Positions 8,768 to 17,484 of a stretch of 64,000 bases of DNA are shown here, one piece after another. The notes beneath the pieces were generated by a model that was not told where the DNA came from, made no database searches, and worked only from the letters and a program-made list of their open reading frames with translations. The position numbers and the translations under genes were made by a program. Source of the stretch: Rhodopseudomonas telluris (GTDB taxonomy: Bacteria; Pseudomonadota; Alphaproteobacteria; Rhizobiales; Xanthobacteraceae). The stretch is taken from positions 186,001 through 250,000 of the forward strand of contig NZ_JBHLWM010000003.1 in assembly GCF_042432815.1 (NCBI RefSeq), read 5' to 3'. Position 1 is the stretch's first letter, and every line of letters begins with the position of its first letter.

Positions 8768-10084
8768 ATGTTCGACCTGCCAAAATACGGCAAAGGCCTT
8801 TGCCTGGCGCGACTCGGCGCGCTCCTCGGCAAGCTCGGCGTCGATCGCGAGCGGCTGCGGCGCATCTCGGTCGCGGTGTGCGGCTCGAACGGCAAGGGCT
8901 CGACCGCCGCGTTCACCGCCAGCATCGGCCGCGCCTATGGGCTGCGCACCGGGCTGTTCACCTCGCCACATTTGTATCGCTTCAACGAACGCTTCCGCCT
9001 CGATGGCGAGCCGATCGCGGACGACGTTCTCAATCCGTTGCTGACTCGCGTGACGGCCGCGCTCGCCGAGGTGGCGCGCGAGCGCGGCGAACAGTTCGGC
9101 GCGTTCGAAGCGCAGTTCGCGCTGGCCTGCGTTTACTTCCAGGATAGCGGCTGCGACTTCGCCGTGTTCGAAGCCGGCATCGGCGGCCGCTACGATCCGG
9201 TGCGACTGCTCGGCGCTCCGGTGAGCTGCGTCGCCTCGGTCGATCTCGAACACACCGCCCTGCTCGGCGCTTCGCTGGAACTGATCGCCTCCGACAAGAG
9301 CGACGCCTGCGCGGCCGGCGGCAGCATCGTGTATGGCGAGAACTGCCAGCCGCTGCGCGATCACCTCGCCGAATACAATCGCAGCCGCGACGTCGAGGCG
9401 CTGTATGTCGGCGACCGGATCGGCATCGCCAACGCCACGATCGCCGATGCGACGCAGCGCTTCGATCTGCGGATCGGCGATGCGGACTATCGGGGGCTCG
9501 AAACCTCGCTGCTCGGCGCGTTTCAGCTCAACAACGCCGCGGTTGCCGCCGCGATGGCGTCGCTGTGGCTGCGGCATGCGCGGCCCGATTCCGATCCGAA
9601 GAGGCTCGACGCCGCGATCCGCGACGGCCTGCGCGACGCGCGTTGGCCTGGGCGGCTGGAGACGATCAGCACGCAGCCGCTGACGGTCATCGATGTCGGC
9701 CACACGCCGGACGGCATCCGGCAGGCGCTCGCGGGGCTCACAGCGGCGCATGGTCCGCACGGCTGGCTGCTGGTGCTCGGCGTGTCGCGCGACAAGGCCG
9801 CAGCCGACATCGTCCATGCGCTGGCGCCGCAGTTCGAGACGATCGTGTGCAGCTCCGCGCATCACAAGGGCGCGCCGGCCGACGTGATCGCCGAAGCGGC
9901 CCGCGCCGCCAACCCGCGCGCCGAGGTGTACACCGCGCCGACCATCGCCGACGCCGTGCACGACGCGCGCGCGCTGGCCGAGCGGCTGGGCGCGCGGATC
10001 TATGTGGCGGGCGGGCTGTTCCTGGCGATCGAATTCGCCGCCGTGCTGCGCGGCGGCCGCGCCGAGGATCTGCGCTTCTTCTGA
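8768..10084 (+). CDS. FolC-like Mur ligase (folylpolyglutamate synthase paralogue)
   Basis: A 438-residue Mur-ligase-family enzyme of the folylpolyglutamate synthase branch: P-loop GSNGKGST (39-46), TSPHL (65-69) and FNER, GIGGR (137-141), VDLEHTALLG (158-167), the lysine expected to be carbamylated (K177 in IASDKSDA), WPGRLE (293-298) and DVGHTPDG (309-316). It would ATP-dependently add an amino acid, by analogy glutamate, to a carboxylate. It starts on the base after the stop of the ATP-grasp gene, so both products are probably made in fixed ratio. The housekeeping folC of this lineage usually lies next to accD, which is not in the window, so this is probably a paralogue with another acceptor. 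Together the pair recalls the two ligase domains of cyanophycin synthetase on separate chains. Confidence 0.83.
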   Translation: MFDLPKYGKGLCLARLGALLGKLGVDRERLRRISVAVCGSNGKGSTAAFTASIGRAYGLRTGLFTSPHLYRFNERFRLDGEPIADDVLNPLLTRVTAALAEVARERGEQFGAFEAQFALACVYFQDSGCDFAVFEAGIGGRYDPVRLLGAPVSCVASVDLEHTALLGASLELIASDKSDACAAGGSIVYGENCQPLRDHLAEYNRSRDVEALYVGDRIGIANATIADATQRFDLRIGDADYRGLETSLLGAFQLNNAAVAAAMASLWLRHARPDSDPKRLDAAIRDGLRDARWPGRLETISTQPLTVIDVGHTPDGIRQALAGLTAAHGPHGWLLVLGVSRDKAAADIVHALAPQFETIVCSSAHHKGAPADVIAEAARAANPRAEVYTAPTIADAVHDARALAERLGARIYVAGGLFLAIEFAAVLRGGRAEDLRFF

Positions 10085-10099
10085 GATTCCCATCCTTTC

Positions 10100-10171
10100 C
10101 GTCATTGCGAGGAGCACCCGGATCGGCGCTTGCGCCGTCCGAGTCCATGCTTCGCTTCGCTCGCAATGACG
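10100..10171. repeat. Intergenic palindromic repeat, GTCATTGCGAGG family (copy 2, short)
   Basis: A shorter member of the family: opens CGTCATTGCGAGGAGCACC and closes GCTTCGCTCGCAATGACG. The middle differs (GGATCGGCGCTTGCGCCGTCC), resembling the inner arm of the copy at 12953 in the other orientation. It follows the FolC-like gene. Confidence 0.85.
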
Positions 10172-10255
10172 GATACGCGCTATTTGTCGTTGCGCGTCGC
10201 GGCTTCGCCGACTAGCGTCCGCCGCCATTACAGAACAATCGCCCAGGGAGAACGC

Positions 10256-11254
<999 letters not shown>

Positions 11255-11301
11255 GGCGAGGCTTCTTGAGGATCTAACTTTTCACTCAAGACTATCAACG
11301 T

Positions 11302-11391
11302 GTCATGGCCGGGCTTGTCCCGGCCATCCACGCCTTCGACCCAAAGCCCGCGCTGAAAGGCGTGGATGCCCGGGACGAGCCCGGGCATGAC
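11302..11391. repeat. Intergenic palindromic repeat, GTCATGGCCGGG family
   Basis: Imperfect palindrome of a second class: left arm GTCATGGCCGGGCTTGTCCC and CATCCACGCCTT, right arm AAGGCGTGGATG and CGGGACGAGCCCGGGCATGAC. It lies downstream of the MDR gene and of the tRNA-Arg gene, between their 3' ends, where a stem-loop could end or protect both transcripts. Confidence 0.85.
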
Positions 11392-11451
11392 GAGTCAGGA
11401 CAGTGTGGCTTCGGCTTGGTGCGGAAATGAAGTCCGGCGCGCAGGGCGCGT

Positions 11452-11528
<77 letters not shown>

Positions 11529-11975
11529 GGCCGGCCGCGGCGTGCCGCGGGCGTGTGGAATCCACATAGCAGAGCAACCGGCGAATCGCCACCCCCGGAA
11601 TGGGCGGTTCGCTCCCCAACAACCCCCGGTCATCGCCCGGCTCGACCGGGCGACCCAGTATCCCAGGGCGTTGGCTGTGATCATCAGCAGCGCTCCGGGA
11701 TACTGGGCCTTCCGCCTGCGCGGAGGGTGACGGTCGAGGGTGGGGCCGGCGTCGCGCCTCCAGCAGCATCGCCGCAGCTCAGGACAGCTCCCGTCACAGC
11801 CACGTCACATCCGATTAGTCCGCGGCGAATGGCCCGTGCCTTGTTGCGGCCATCGGGCGCTCCTATCTGAGGCCGGCCGTGAACGAAGCGGCGCGGAGTG
11901 CGTTGCTGTCGGCTGTTGCCGCCGGTTCATGTCGCGGCCGCTAGATTGATCGCAGACGGTCACAGGGAGGCGACG
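11529..11975. other. Intergenic region with a further palindromic repeat
   Basis: No gene is supported in these 447 bases. The first part is the promoter side of the tRNA-Arg gene. Positions 11629-11732 form a palindromic element (arms GTCATCGCCCGG, CCAGTATCCCAG and CGGGATACTGGG, closing with GGAGGGTGACGG) of a third class. The last bases, AGGGAGG at 11964-11970, are the ribosome site of the DUF937 gene. Confidence 0.7.
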
Positions 11976-12560
11976 ATGGGTTTGCTCGACATTCTCAACG
12001 GCATGCAGAACGGCCCGCGCGGCCCCGCCGATCCGAACGACAAGAGCGGCGGCATGTCGAAGTTCACCATGGCGATCCTCGCGCTGCTTGCCTACAAGGC
12101 CTACAAGCACGTCACCGCCGACAACCACCAGCAGGCGCCCGCCGGCAACGCGCGGCCGACCTCGGTGCCGAATGCGCCGCCGCCCAACACGATCAATGCC
12201 GGCATGCCCGGCGGCGGGCTCGGCGATCTGCTGAAGGGCGGCCTCGGCGGCCTGCTCGCCGGCGGCGCGGCCGGCAGCATCCTGTCGGGCGGACTCGGCG
12301 ATCTGCTGCGGCAATTCCAGACCAACGGCCTCGGCGACGCCGCCAACTCCTGGGTCGCGCCCGGCGAGAACAAGCCTATCGGCCCGAATGATCTCGCCAA
12401 CGCGCTCGGCGCCGATCAGCTCGAAATGCTGCAGCACCAGACCGGCATGTCGCGTGAGGAATTGCTGGACGGCCTCAGCCAGCAGCTACCGCACGTCGTC
12501 GATCAGCTGACGCCCGATGGCCGTCTGCCGACCGAGGACGAAGCCTCGCGCTGGATCTGA
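11976..12560 (+). CDS. YidB/DUF937-family protein
   Basis: A 194-residue protein of the YidB family. It begins MGLLDILNGMQNG, has a short hydrophobic stretch (about 30-42), a Gly/Leu-rich repeat-like middle (GGLGDLLKGGLGGLLAGG), and the conserved C-terminal part with GPNDLANALGADQLEML and a TGMSREELLDGLSQQLP helix. Homologues have no proven function; some are linked to stress or cell-envelope genes. ATG at 11976 is fixed by the perfect ribosome site AGGGAGG five bases upstream. It is followed by a stress-response membrane protein gene in the same direction, 112 bp away. Confidence 0.85.
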   Translation: MGLLDILNGMQNGPRGPADPNDKSGGMSKFTMAILALLAYKAYKHVTADNHQQAPAGNARPTSVPNAPPPNTINAGMPGGGLGDLLKGGLGGLLAGGAAGSILSGGLGDLLRQFQTNGLGDAANSWVAPGENKPIGPNDLANALGADQLEMLQHQTGMSREELLDGLSQQLPHVVDQLTPDGRLPTEDEASRWI

Positions 12561-12672
12561 ACCCGAACGCACTCGGCGCAGACGGAACCTTTGGCCGGCC
12601 ATCCTCATTGAGCGGGACGGCCGCGCCGATGGCGACGGACGCTAACGCAACGTAGAGCTGAAGGAACGGACG

Positions 12673-12933
12673 ATGGGCGGGATACTGTGGATCATCGTGG
12701 TCGGCTTCGTCGCCGGCATCATCGCCCGGCTGCTGGCGCCGGGTCCGAACAATCCGCAGGGCTTCCTGCTGACGACGGTGCTGGGAATCATCGGCGCCTT
12801 CGTCGCCACCGCGGTCGGGCAGGCGATCGGGCACTATGGCCCCAATCAGGGCGCCGGCTTCATCACCGCGACGATCGGCGCGGTGGTGGTGCTGTTTCTC
12901 TGGCACAGATTCGCCGCCCGCCGGACCATGTAG
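12673..12933 (+). CDS. GlsB/YeaQ/YmgE-family stress-response membrane protein
   Basis: Small (86 residues), almost wholly hydrophobic inner-membrane protein formerly called transglycosylase-associated protein. Three membrane segments are visible (about 3-21, 31-50, 60-78) with the conserved loops ARLLAPG and GxxGxxxGGxxG-like glycines (VLGIIGAFVATAVGQAIG). Homologues are induced by acid, envelope or general stress; a biochemical activity is not established. AAGGAACGG precedes the ATG. It probably forms a small stress unit with the DUF937 gene upstream. Confidence 0.9.
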   Translation: MGGILWIIVVGFVAGIIARLLAPGPNNPQGFLLTTVLGIIGAFVATAVGQAIGHYGPNQGAGFITATIGAVVVLFLWHRFAARRTM

Positions 12934-12952
12934 GCGAGCAGCAGCAGTAGTC

Positions 12953-13068
12953 CGTCATTGCGAGCGAAGCGAAGCAATCCAGCCCGGTGCACGTGGCTGG
13001 ATTGCTTCGTCGCGGAGCCTGTGCCCGGACGGCCCGAAGCGCCGATCCGGGTGCTCCTCGCAATGACG
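12953..13068. repeat. Intergenic palindromic repeat, GTCATTGCGAGG family (copy 3)
   Basis: Opens CGTCATTGCGAGCGAAGCG with GAAGCAATCCAG, has the second arm CTGGATTGCTTCGTCGCGG, and closes with GTGCTCCTCGCAATGACG. The inner CCGGACGGCCCGAAGCGCCG segment matches part of copy 2 in the reverse sense. It lies between the convergent YeaQ-like and SDR genes. Confidence 0.9.
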
Positions 13069-13078
13069 CCGTTAGCTA

Positions 13079-13888
13079 TTATTGCTTCCGCGTCACGGCC
13101 TTGAACTCGCCGAGATGCATGCCGGCGTCCATGCGGACCAGTTCGCCGGTCATGCTGCTCGATCGCGGCGTCGCCAGGAAGCACACCAGTTCGGCGATAT
13201 CTTCCGGCGACGAGGCGATCTGCAGTGGCACCGCGGACGTCACCGCGTCGCGCACCTGCTTGGCCGCCTCGGCGCCGCGGCCCTTGGTGAACCACGGCGT
13301 ATCGATGTAGCCCGGGCAGATCGCGTTGACTCGGATCGCCGGCGCCAGCGCGCGGGCCAGCGACATCGTCATCACGTTGAGCGCGCCCTTGCTGGCCGCA
13401 TAGGCGATCGACGAGCCGACGCCGCTGATGCCCGCCACCGACGAGACGTTGACCACCGCGCTGGCGCGGCCGGACGCCTTGGCGCCGGCTTCGAGCAACG
13501 CACGCGCCGCGCGCACCATCTGATACGGACCAATCGTGTTGATCGCATAGAGCCGCTGAAAATCCTCGGCGGACAATTCGTCGAGCAGATGATGGGCGAC
13601 GTGCTTGGTGGTGCCGGCGTTGTTGATCAGCGCATCGAGCGTGCCCCAATGCGCAGCGGCGCCGACGATCTTCTTGCAGTCTTCGTCCTTGGAAACGTCG
13701 CCCTGCGCCACCACCACTTCGGCGGCGCCGAGCTTGCGGCATTCCTCGGCGACGGCATGCGCGTCCTTCTCGCTCGACGCGTAGTTGATCAGCAGCCGGG
13801 CACCGTCCTGAGCCAGAATCCTGGCCGTCGCCGCGCCGAGACCGGACGCCGACCCCGTCACGATCACATTCAGTCCACCCTTCGCCAT
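13079..13888 (-). CDS. SDR-family NAD(P)-dependent oxidoreductase
   Basis: A classical short-chain dehydrogenase/reductase of 269 residues. It has the cofactor loop TGSASGLG near the N-terminus, NNAG in the DALINNAG turn, catalytic Ser in VVNVSSVAG, and YAASK giving the catalytic Tyr and Lys. ATG at 13888 has a GGAG eight bases upstream; an upstream in-frame ATG at 13978 would add an Ala-rich stretch with no support. It is divergent from the acyl-CoA dehydrogenase/crotonase genes, so it may supply the 3-hydroxyacyl-CoA dehydrogenase step of the same pathway. That is inference; the substrate is not readable from sequence. Confidence 0.9.
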   Translation of the reverse strand: MAKGGLNVIVTGSASGLGAATARILAQDGARLLINYASSEKDAHAVAEECRKLGAAEVVVAQGDVSKDEDCKKIVGAAAHWGTLDALINNAGTTKHVAHHLLDELSAEDFQRLYAINTIGPYQMVRAARALLEAGAKASGRASAVVNVSSVAGISGVGSSIAYAASKGALNVMTMSLARALAPAIRVNAICPGYIDTPWFTKGRGAEAAKQVRDAVTSAVPLQIASSPEDIAELVCFLATPRSSSMTGELVRMDAGMHLGEFKAVTRKQ

Positions 13889-14145
13889 CTCTGCTCCGTT
13901 CGTTGGTCGCGCGGCTGCGCTTGCGGCCAGCACCATATCGGCTGCAAGGCGCGCGGCAAGCGTCGAGCTTTCCGCCAAGTCCCACGATGCGGAATAACTC
14001 CATGCCGCCGCCGCAGACGGCTGCGCGCGGACCGCCGCTTGTCAGCGCCGGCGGTTTTCCGCATCATGCTGCGCAACAACAAGGCTGCAGCTCCCCTGTC
14101 CGCGTCGCGCGGGCCGAGACGAGATTGCGCGAAACGGGGAACGCT

Positions 14146-15210
14146 GTGACGGAGACCGACAATATCGTCGTCGAGACCGCGGAGAAGATCTTCGCCGACC
14201 TCGCCGACGCGCAGACCATCAACGCCGACAAATCCGGAAACTGGAAAGCGCCGCTATGGCAGGCGCTGAGTGAATCAGGACTGCCGCTATCCTGGGTCTC
14301 GGACGAGTTCGGCGGTTCCGGCGCCAGCCTCGCCGAAGGCTTCGGCGTGCTCAATGCCGCCGGCCGCGCCGGGCTCGCGGTGCCGCTGGCCGAAACGATG
14401 CTCGCGGGCTGGCTGCTGGCGCAGGCGAGGATCGCCTCGCCCGACGGCGCCATGACGGTCGCGCCGGCGCATCCGAAGGATCGTATCACGCTGGCGGCCG
14501 ACGGCACGCTGACCGGCCGCGCCCGCGGCGTGCCGTTCGCCCAGGATGCGCAGTACATCGCGGTGCTGGCGCAGGGCGGAAGCGGCGTTTCGATCGCGCT
14601 GGTCGCGGCCTCGGCCTGTCGGATCGACAAGGGCCTCGGCGTCGGCAACGATGCGTCCGACGTCGTCAGTTTCGACAAGGTCAAGCCGCTGCAGCTCGCC
14701 GCCGCGCCGCAGGGCGTCGACGCGACCACGCTGATGCTGATGGGCTCGGTGGCGCGCAGCCTGCAGATCGCGGGCGCGCTGGAGACGCTGCTAGACATCA
14801 GCGTGGCTTACGCCAATCAGCGCGTCGCGTTCGAAAAGCAGATCAGCAAATTCCAGGCGGTGCAGCACAACCTCGCCAGACTCGCCGGCGAGACCTCCGC
14901 GGCGCTCGCGGCCGCGACCTCGGCGGCCGATGCGATCAGCACCGCCGCGACGTTCGACGACGCGGTGTTTCTCGAGGCCGCCGCCGCCAAGATCCGCTGC
15001 GCCGAGGCCGCCGAGAAGGGCGCGGCGATCGCCCATCAGGTGCATGGCGCGATCGGCTTCACGTCCGAGCACATCCTGCATCGCTACTCGCTGCGCGCGC
15101 TCGCCTGGCGCGACGATTTCGGCAATGAGAGCCATTGGGCGGTCGAGCTCGGCCGCAGGGTGGCCAAGCGCGGCGCCGACGATCTGTGGCCGCTGGTCGC
15201 TTCGCGCTGA
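14146..15210 (+). CDS. Acyl-CoA dehydrogenase, small/partner-type subunit
   Basis: FAD-dependent acyl-CoA dehydrogenase family protein of 354 residues. The usual N-terminal helical, middle beta and C-terminal helical domains are recognisable from WVSDEFGGSGASLAEG, FEKQISKFQAVQHNLA and HQVHGAIGFTSEHILHRY. The middle domain is short and its TxPxxGSD-type FAD/substrate motif is absent, as in the non-catalytic partner of heteromeric acyl-CoA dehydrogenases. I place the start at GTG 14146, which follows GGGGA at proper spacing; an upstream extension to 13903 is translatable but looks unlike protein. It is followed after 24 bp by a second acyl-CoA dehydrogenase, which suggests a two-gene complex. 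Confidence 0.86.
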   Translation: MTETDNIVVETAEKIFADLADAQTINADKSGNWKAPLWQALSESGLPLSWVSDEFGGSGASLAEGFGVLNAAGRAGLAVPLAETMLAGWLLAQARIASPDGAMTVAPAHPKDRITLAADGTLTGRARGVPFAQDAQYIAVLAQGGSGVSIALVAASACRIDKGLGVGNDASDVVSFDKVKPLQLAAAPQGVDATTLMLMGSVARSLQIAGALETLLDISVAYANQRVAFEKQISKFQAVQHNLARLAGETSAALAAATSAADAISTAATFDDAVFLEAAAAKIRCAEAAEKGAAIAHQVHGAIGFTSEHILHRYSLRALAWRDDFGNESHWAVELGRRVAKRGADDLWPLVASR

Positions 15211-15234
15211 CCGCATCAACACGAGTAGCACCCA

Positions 15235-16395
15235 ATGACCGCCGCCCTCCGTTTCGACCCGATCCGCCTGCCGCCCGTCTGCGAGGAACTGCGCAAGGAA
15301 GTCCGCGCGTTCCTGGCCGAAGAGATCGCCGCCGGCACTTTCGATCCGCACAAGCCGCAGCGCGAGGATTCCGATGCCCCGGAATTCTCCCGCCGTGTCG
15401 GCGAGCGCGGCTGGCTCGGCATGACCTGGCCGAAGAAATACGGCGGCCATGAACGCACCTTCCTGGAGCGCTACGTCGTCACCGAGGAGATGCGCGTCGC
15501 CAACGCGCCGACGCGGCGGTTCTTCGTTGCCGACCGGCAGAGCGGCCCGGTGCTGCTGAAATACGCGCCCGAGCACATCAAGATGGACATCCTGCCGCGC
15601 ATCTGCCGCGGCGAATTGTGTTTCGCGATCGGCATGAGCGAGCCGAATTCCGGCTCCGATCTGTTCGCCGCCAAGACCAAGGCGACCAAGACCGACGGCG
15701 GCTATCTGATCAACGGCGCCAAGATCTGGACCACGTCGGCCCACATGGCCGACTACATGATCGCGATCTTCCGCACCTCGCCGTCCACCAAGGAAAACCG
15801 CCGCCACGGCCTGACGCAGTTCCTGGTGAACATGAAGTCGCCGGGCATCAAGGTGAATCCGATCGCGCAGATCACCGGCCAGCACGAATTCAACGAGGTG
15901 GTGTTCACCGACGCTTTCGTGCCGGACGATCACGTGCTCGGCGAGATCGACGGCGCCTGGAAGCAGGCGACTTCCGAACTCGCCTACGAGCGCTCGGGGC
16001 CGGAGCGCTTCCTCGAGACTTACTACGTGCTCACCGAGCTGGTGCGCGCGCTTGGGCCGGAGCCGGACACGCGCGGCGCCGAGGGCATCGGCCGGCTGGT
16101 GGCGCAGCTGCACACCATGCGGCGGATGTCGGTGTCGGTCGCCGGCATGCTGCAGGCCGGCAAGGAGCCCGTGGTCGAAGCCTCGATCGTCAAGGACATC
16201 GGCACGATCTGGGAGCAGCAGCTGCCGCACCGCGTGCGCGAACTATCCGCCTTCGTCGACGCCGAGAACTCCAACCACGCCACGCTCGACGAACTCACCG
16301 CGTTCGCCACCAAGCTGGCGCCGAAACTCACCATCCAGGGCGGCACCACCGAGGTGCTGCGCGGCATCATCGCGCGCGGCCTCGGCCTGCGCTGA
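15235..16395 (+). CDS. Acyl-CoA dehydrogenase, catalytic-type subunit
   Basis: A 386-residue FAD acyl-CoA dehydrogenase that introduces the 2,3 double bond in an acyl-CoA thioester. Seen: WPKKYGG, the FAD-binding FAIGMSEPNSGSDL, the strand GYLINGAKIWTTSAH that contacts the isoalloxazine, ELAYERSGPERFL in the C-terminal helical domain, and a closing IQGGTTEVLRGIIARGLGLR. The ERSGPER region is like the catalytic chains of two-subunit enzymes of steroid or aromatic side-chain degradation. The gene sits between its probable partner and a crotonase gene with gaps of 24 and 34 bp, i.e. an operon. Confidence 0.92.
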   Translation: MTAALRFDPIRLPPVCEELRKEVRAFLAEEIAAGTFDPHKPQREDSDAPEFSRRVGERGWLGMTWPKKYGGHERTFLERYVVTEEMRVANAPTRRFFVADRQSGPVLLKYAPEHIKMDILPRICRGELCFAIGMSEPNSGSDLFAAKTKATKTDGGYLINGAKIWTTSAHMADYMIAIFRTSPSTKENRRHGLTQFLVNMKSPGIKVNPIAQITGQHEFNEVVFTDAFVPDDHVLGEIDGAWKQATSELAYERSGPERFLETYYVLTELVRALGPEPDTRGAEGIGRLVAQLHTMRRMSVSVAGMLQAGKEPVVEASIVKDIGTIWEQQLPHRVRELSAFVDAENSNHATLDELTAFATKLAPKLTIQGGTTEVLRGIIARGLGLR

Positions 16396-16429
16396 GCGTG
16401 GCGCGCCTCTCGAACCATAGGATCACCAG

Positions 16430-17236
16430 ATGACGACCTTCACCGATATCGCGGTCGAGACCACCGGCCACGTCGCCTTGATCGAAATCCGGCGGCCGCC
16501 GCTGAACTTCTTCGACATCTCGCTGATCCAGCAGATCGCCAACGCGCTCGACGCCATCGACGCCGATCCGGAGATCCGCGCCACCGTGCTGGCCGCGCAA
16601 GGCAAGGCTTTCTGCGCCGGTGCCAATTTCGGCGACCCGGCGCGCAAGGAAGTCGACGAAAAGGCCGCGCAGGGCGACCCGGCCGACAGCCTCGGCCAGA
16701 TCGGCCATCTGTATATGGAAGCGGTGCGGATCTTCCGCGCAAAGAAGCCGATCGTCGCCGCAGTGCACGGTGCCGCGATCGGCGGCGGCCTCGGCCTCGC
16801 GGTCTCGGCCGATTTCCGCATCACCTGCCCGGAGGCCCGGTTCTCGGCGAACTTCACCAAGCTCGGTTTCCACCCCGGCTTCGGCCTGACGGTGACGCTG
16901 CCCGAGCTGATCGGCAAGAACAACGCCGAGCTGATGTTCTACACCTCGCGCCGCGTCACCGGCGAAGACGCGGTGAAGATGGGCCTCGCCAACGAGCTGG
17001 TGCCGCTGAACGAAGTACGTAGCGCCGCGCTGAAGCTGGCGCGCGAGATCGCCGAATGCTCGCCGCTCGGCCTGCTCTCCACCCGCGCCACGCTGCGCGC
17101 CGGCCTCGCCGACCGCGTGATGGCAGCCACCAAGCACGAACTCGCCGAACAGACCCGGCTGCGCGCCACCGACGACTTCAAGGAAGGCGTCAAAGCCACC
17201 GAAGAACGCCGCGCCGCGCACTTCAAGGGACGGTGA
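16430..17236 (+). CDS. Enoyl-CoA hydratase/isomerase family protein
   Basis: Crotonase-fold protein of 268 residues. The oxyanion hole is clear: FCAGANFGD for the first glycine loop and HGAAIGGGLGLA for the second. Compared by eye with rat mitochondrial hydratase, the two catalytic glutamates (of the GGCELA and QPEI segments) are replaced: GGGLGLA has Gly, and the FSANFTKLG stretch has Phe. The activity may therefore be an isomerase, thioesterase or another crotonase reaction rather than simple hydration. It ends the operon with two acyl-CoA dehydrogenase genes and likely acts on their product. Confidence 0.87.
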   Translation: MTTFTDIAVETTGHVALIEIRRPPLNFFDISLIQQIANALDAIDADPEIRATVLAAQGKAFCAGANFGDPARKEVDEKAAQGDPADSLGQIGHLYMEAVRIFRAKKPIVAAVHGAAIGGGLGLAVSADFRITCPEARFSANFTKLGFHPGFGLTVTLPELIGKNNAELMFYTSRRVTGEDAVKMGLANELVPLNEVRSAALKLAREIAECSPLGLLSTRATLRAGLADRVMAATKHELAEQTRLRATDDFKEGVKATEERRAAHFKGR

Positions 17237-17261
17237 GCGGCGACGAGCCGCAGCCTCTCCC

Positions 17262-17411
17262 CGTCATTCCGGGGCGCGCGCAGCGCGAACCCGGAATCCA
17301 TACCCCTGGATTCGCGGTGAAGCACGGCGGCGGCCGACTGTGCGCTAAGTAGCAGGCGTCAGGGGTTATGGATTCCGGGCTCGCTCGCTGCGCGAGCGCC
17401 CCGGAATGACG
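17262..17411. repeat. Intergenic palindromic repeat, GTCATTCCGGGG family
   Basis: A 150-base palindrome of another class: CGTCATTCCGGGGCGCG, then CCCGGAATCCATACCCCTG, and on the right arm AGGGGTTATGGATTCCGGG with GAGCGCCCCGGAATGACG. It lies between the convergent crotonase and L,D-transpeptidase genes. Confidence 0.9.
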
Positions 17412-17484
17412 GCGAATGGAGGCACTTGGACAAGCGCGAACAGTGCCGCGGCCCGGAAGGGGCCGCGCGCGCAACCACAAGCCC

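Noticed and set aside
8768..10084. Calling the FolC-like protein the housekeeping folC
   Set aside because: It is fused in expression to an ATP-grasp gene and not next to accD; the assignment needs a genome-wide check, so no gene symbol is given.
13903..14145. N-terminal extension of the first acyl-CoA dehydrogenase
   Set aside because: The upstream in-frame codons read as an Arg/Pro/Ser-rich non-protein-like stretch and the GTG at 14146 has a proper ribosome site.
14146..17236. Pimeloyl-CoA (pimFABCDE) operon
   Set aside because: Only the two-dehydrogenase arrangement fits; ligase, thiolase and the fused hydratase-dehydrogenase are missing.
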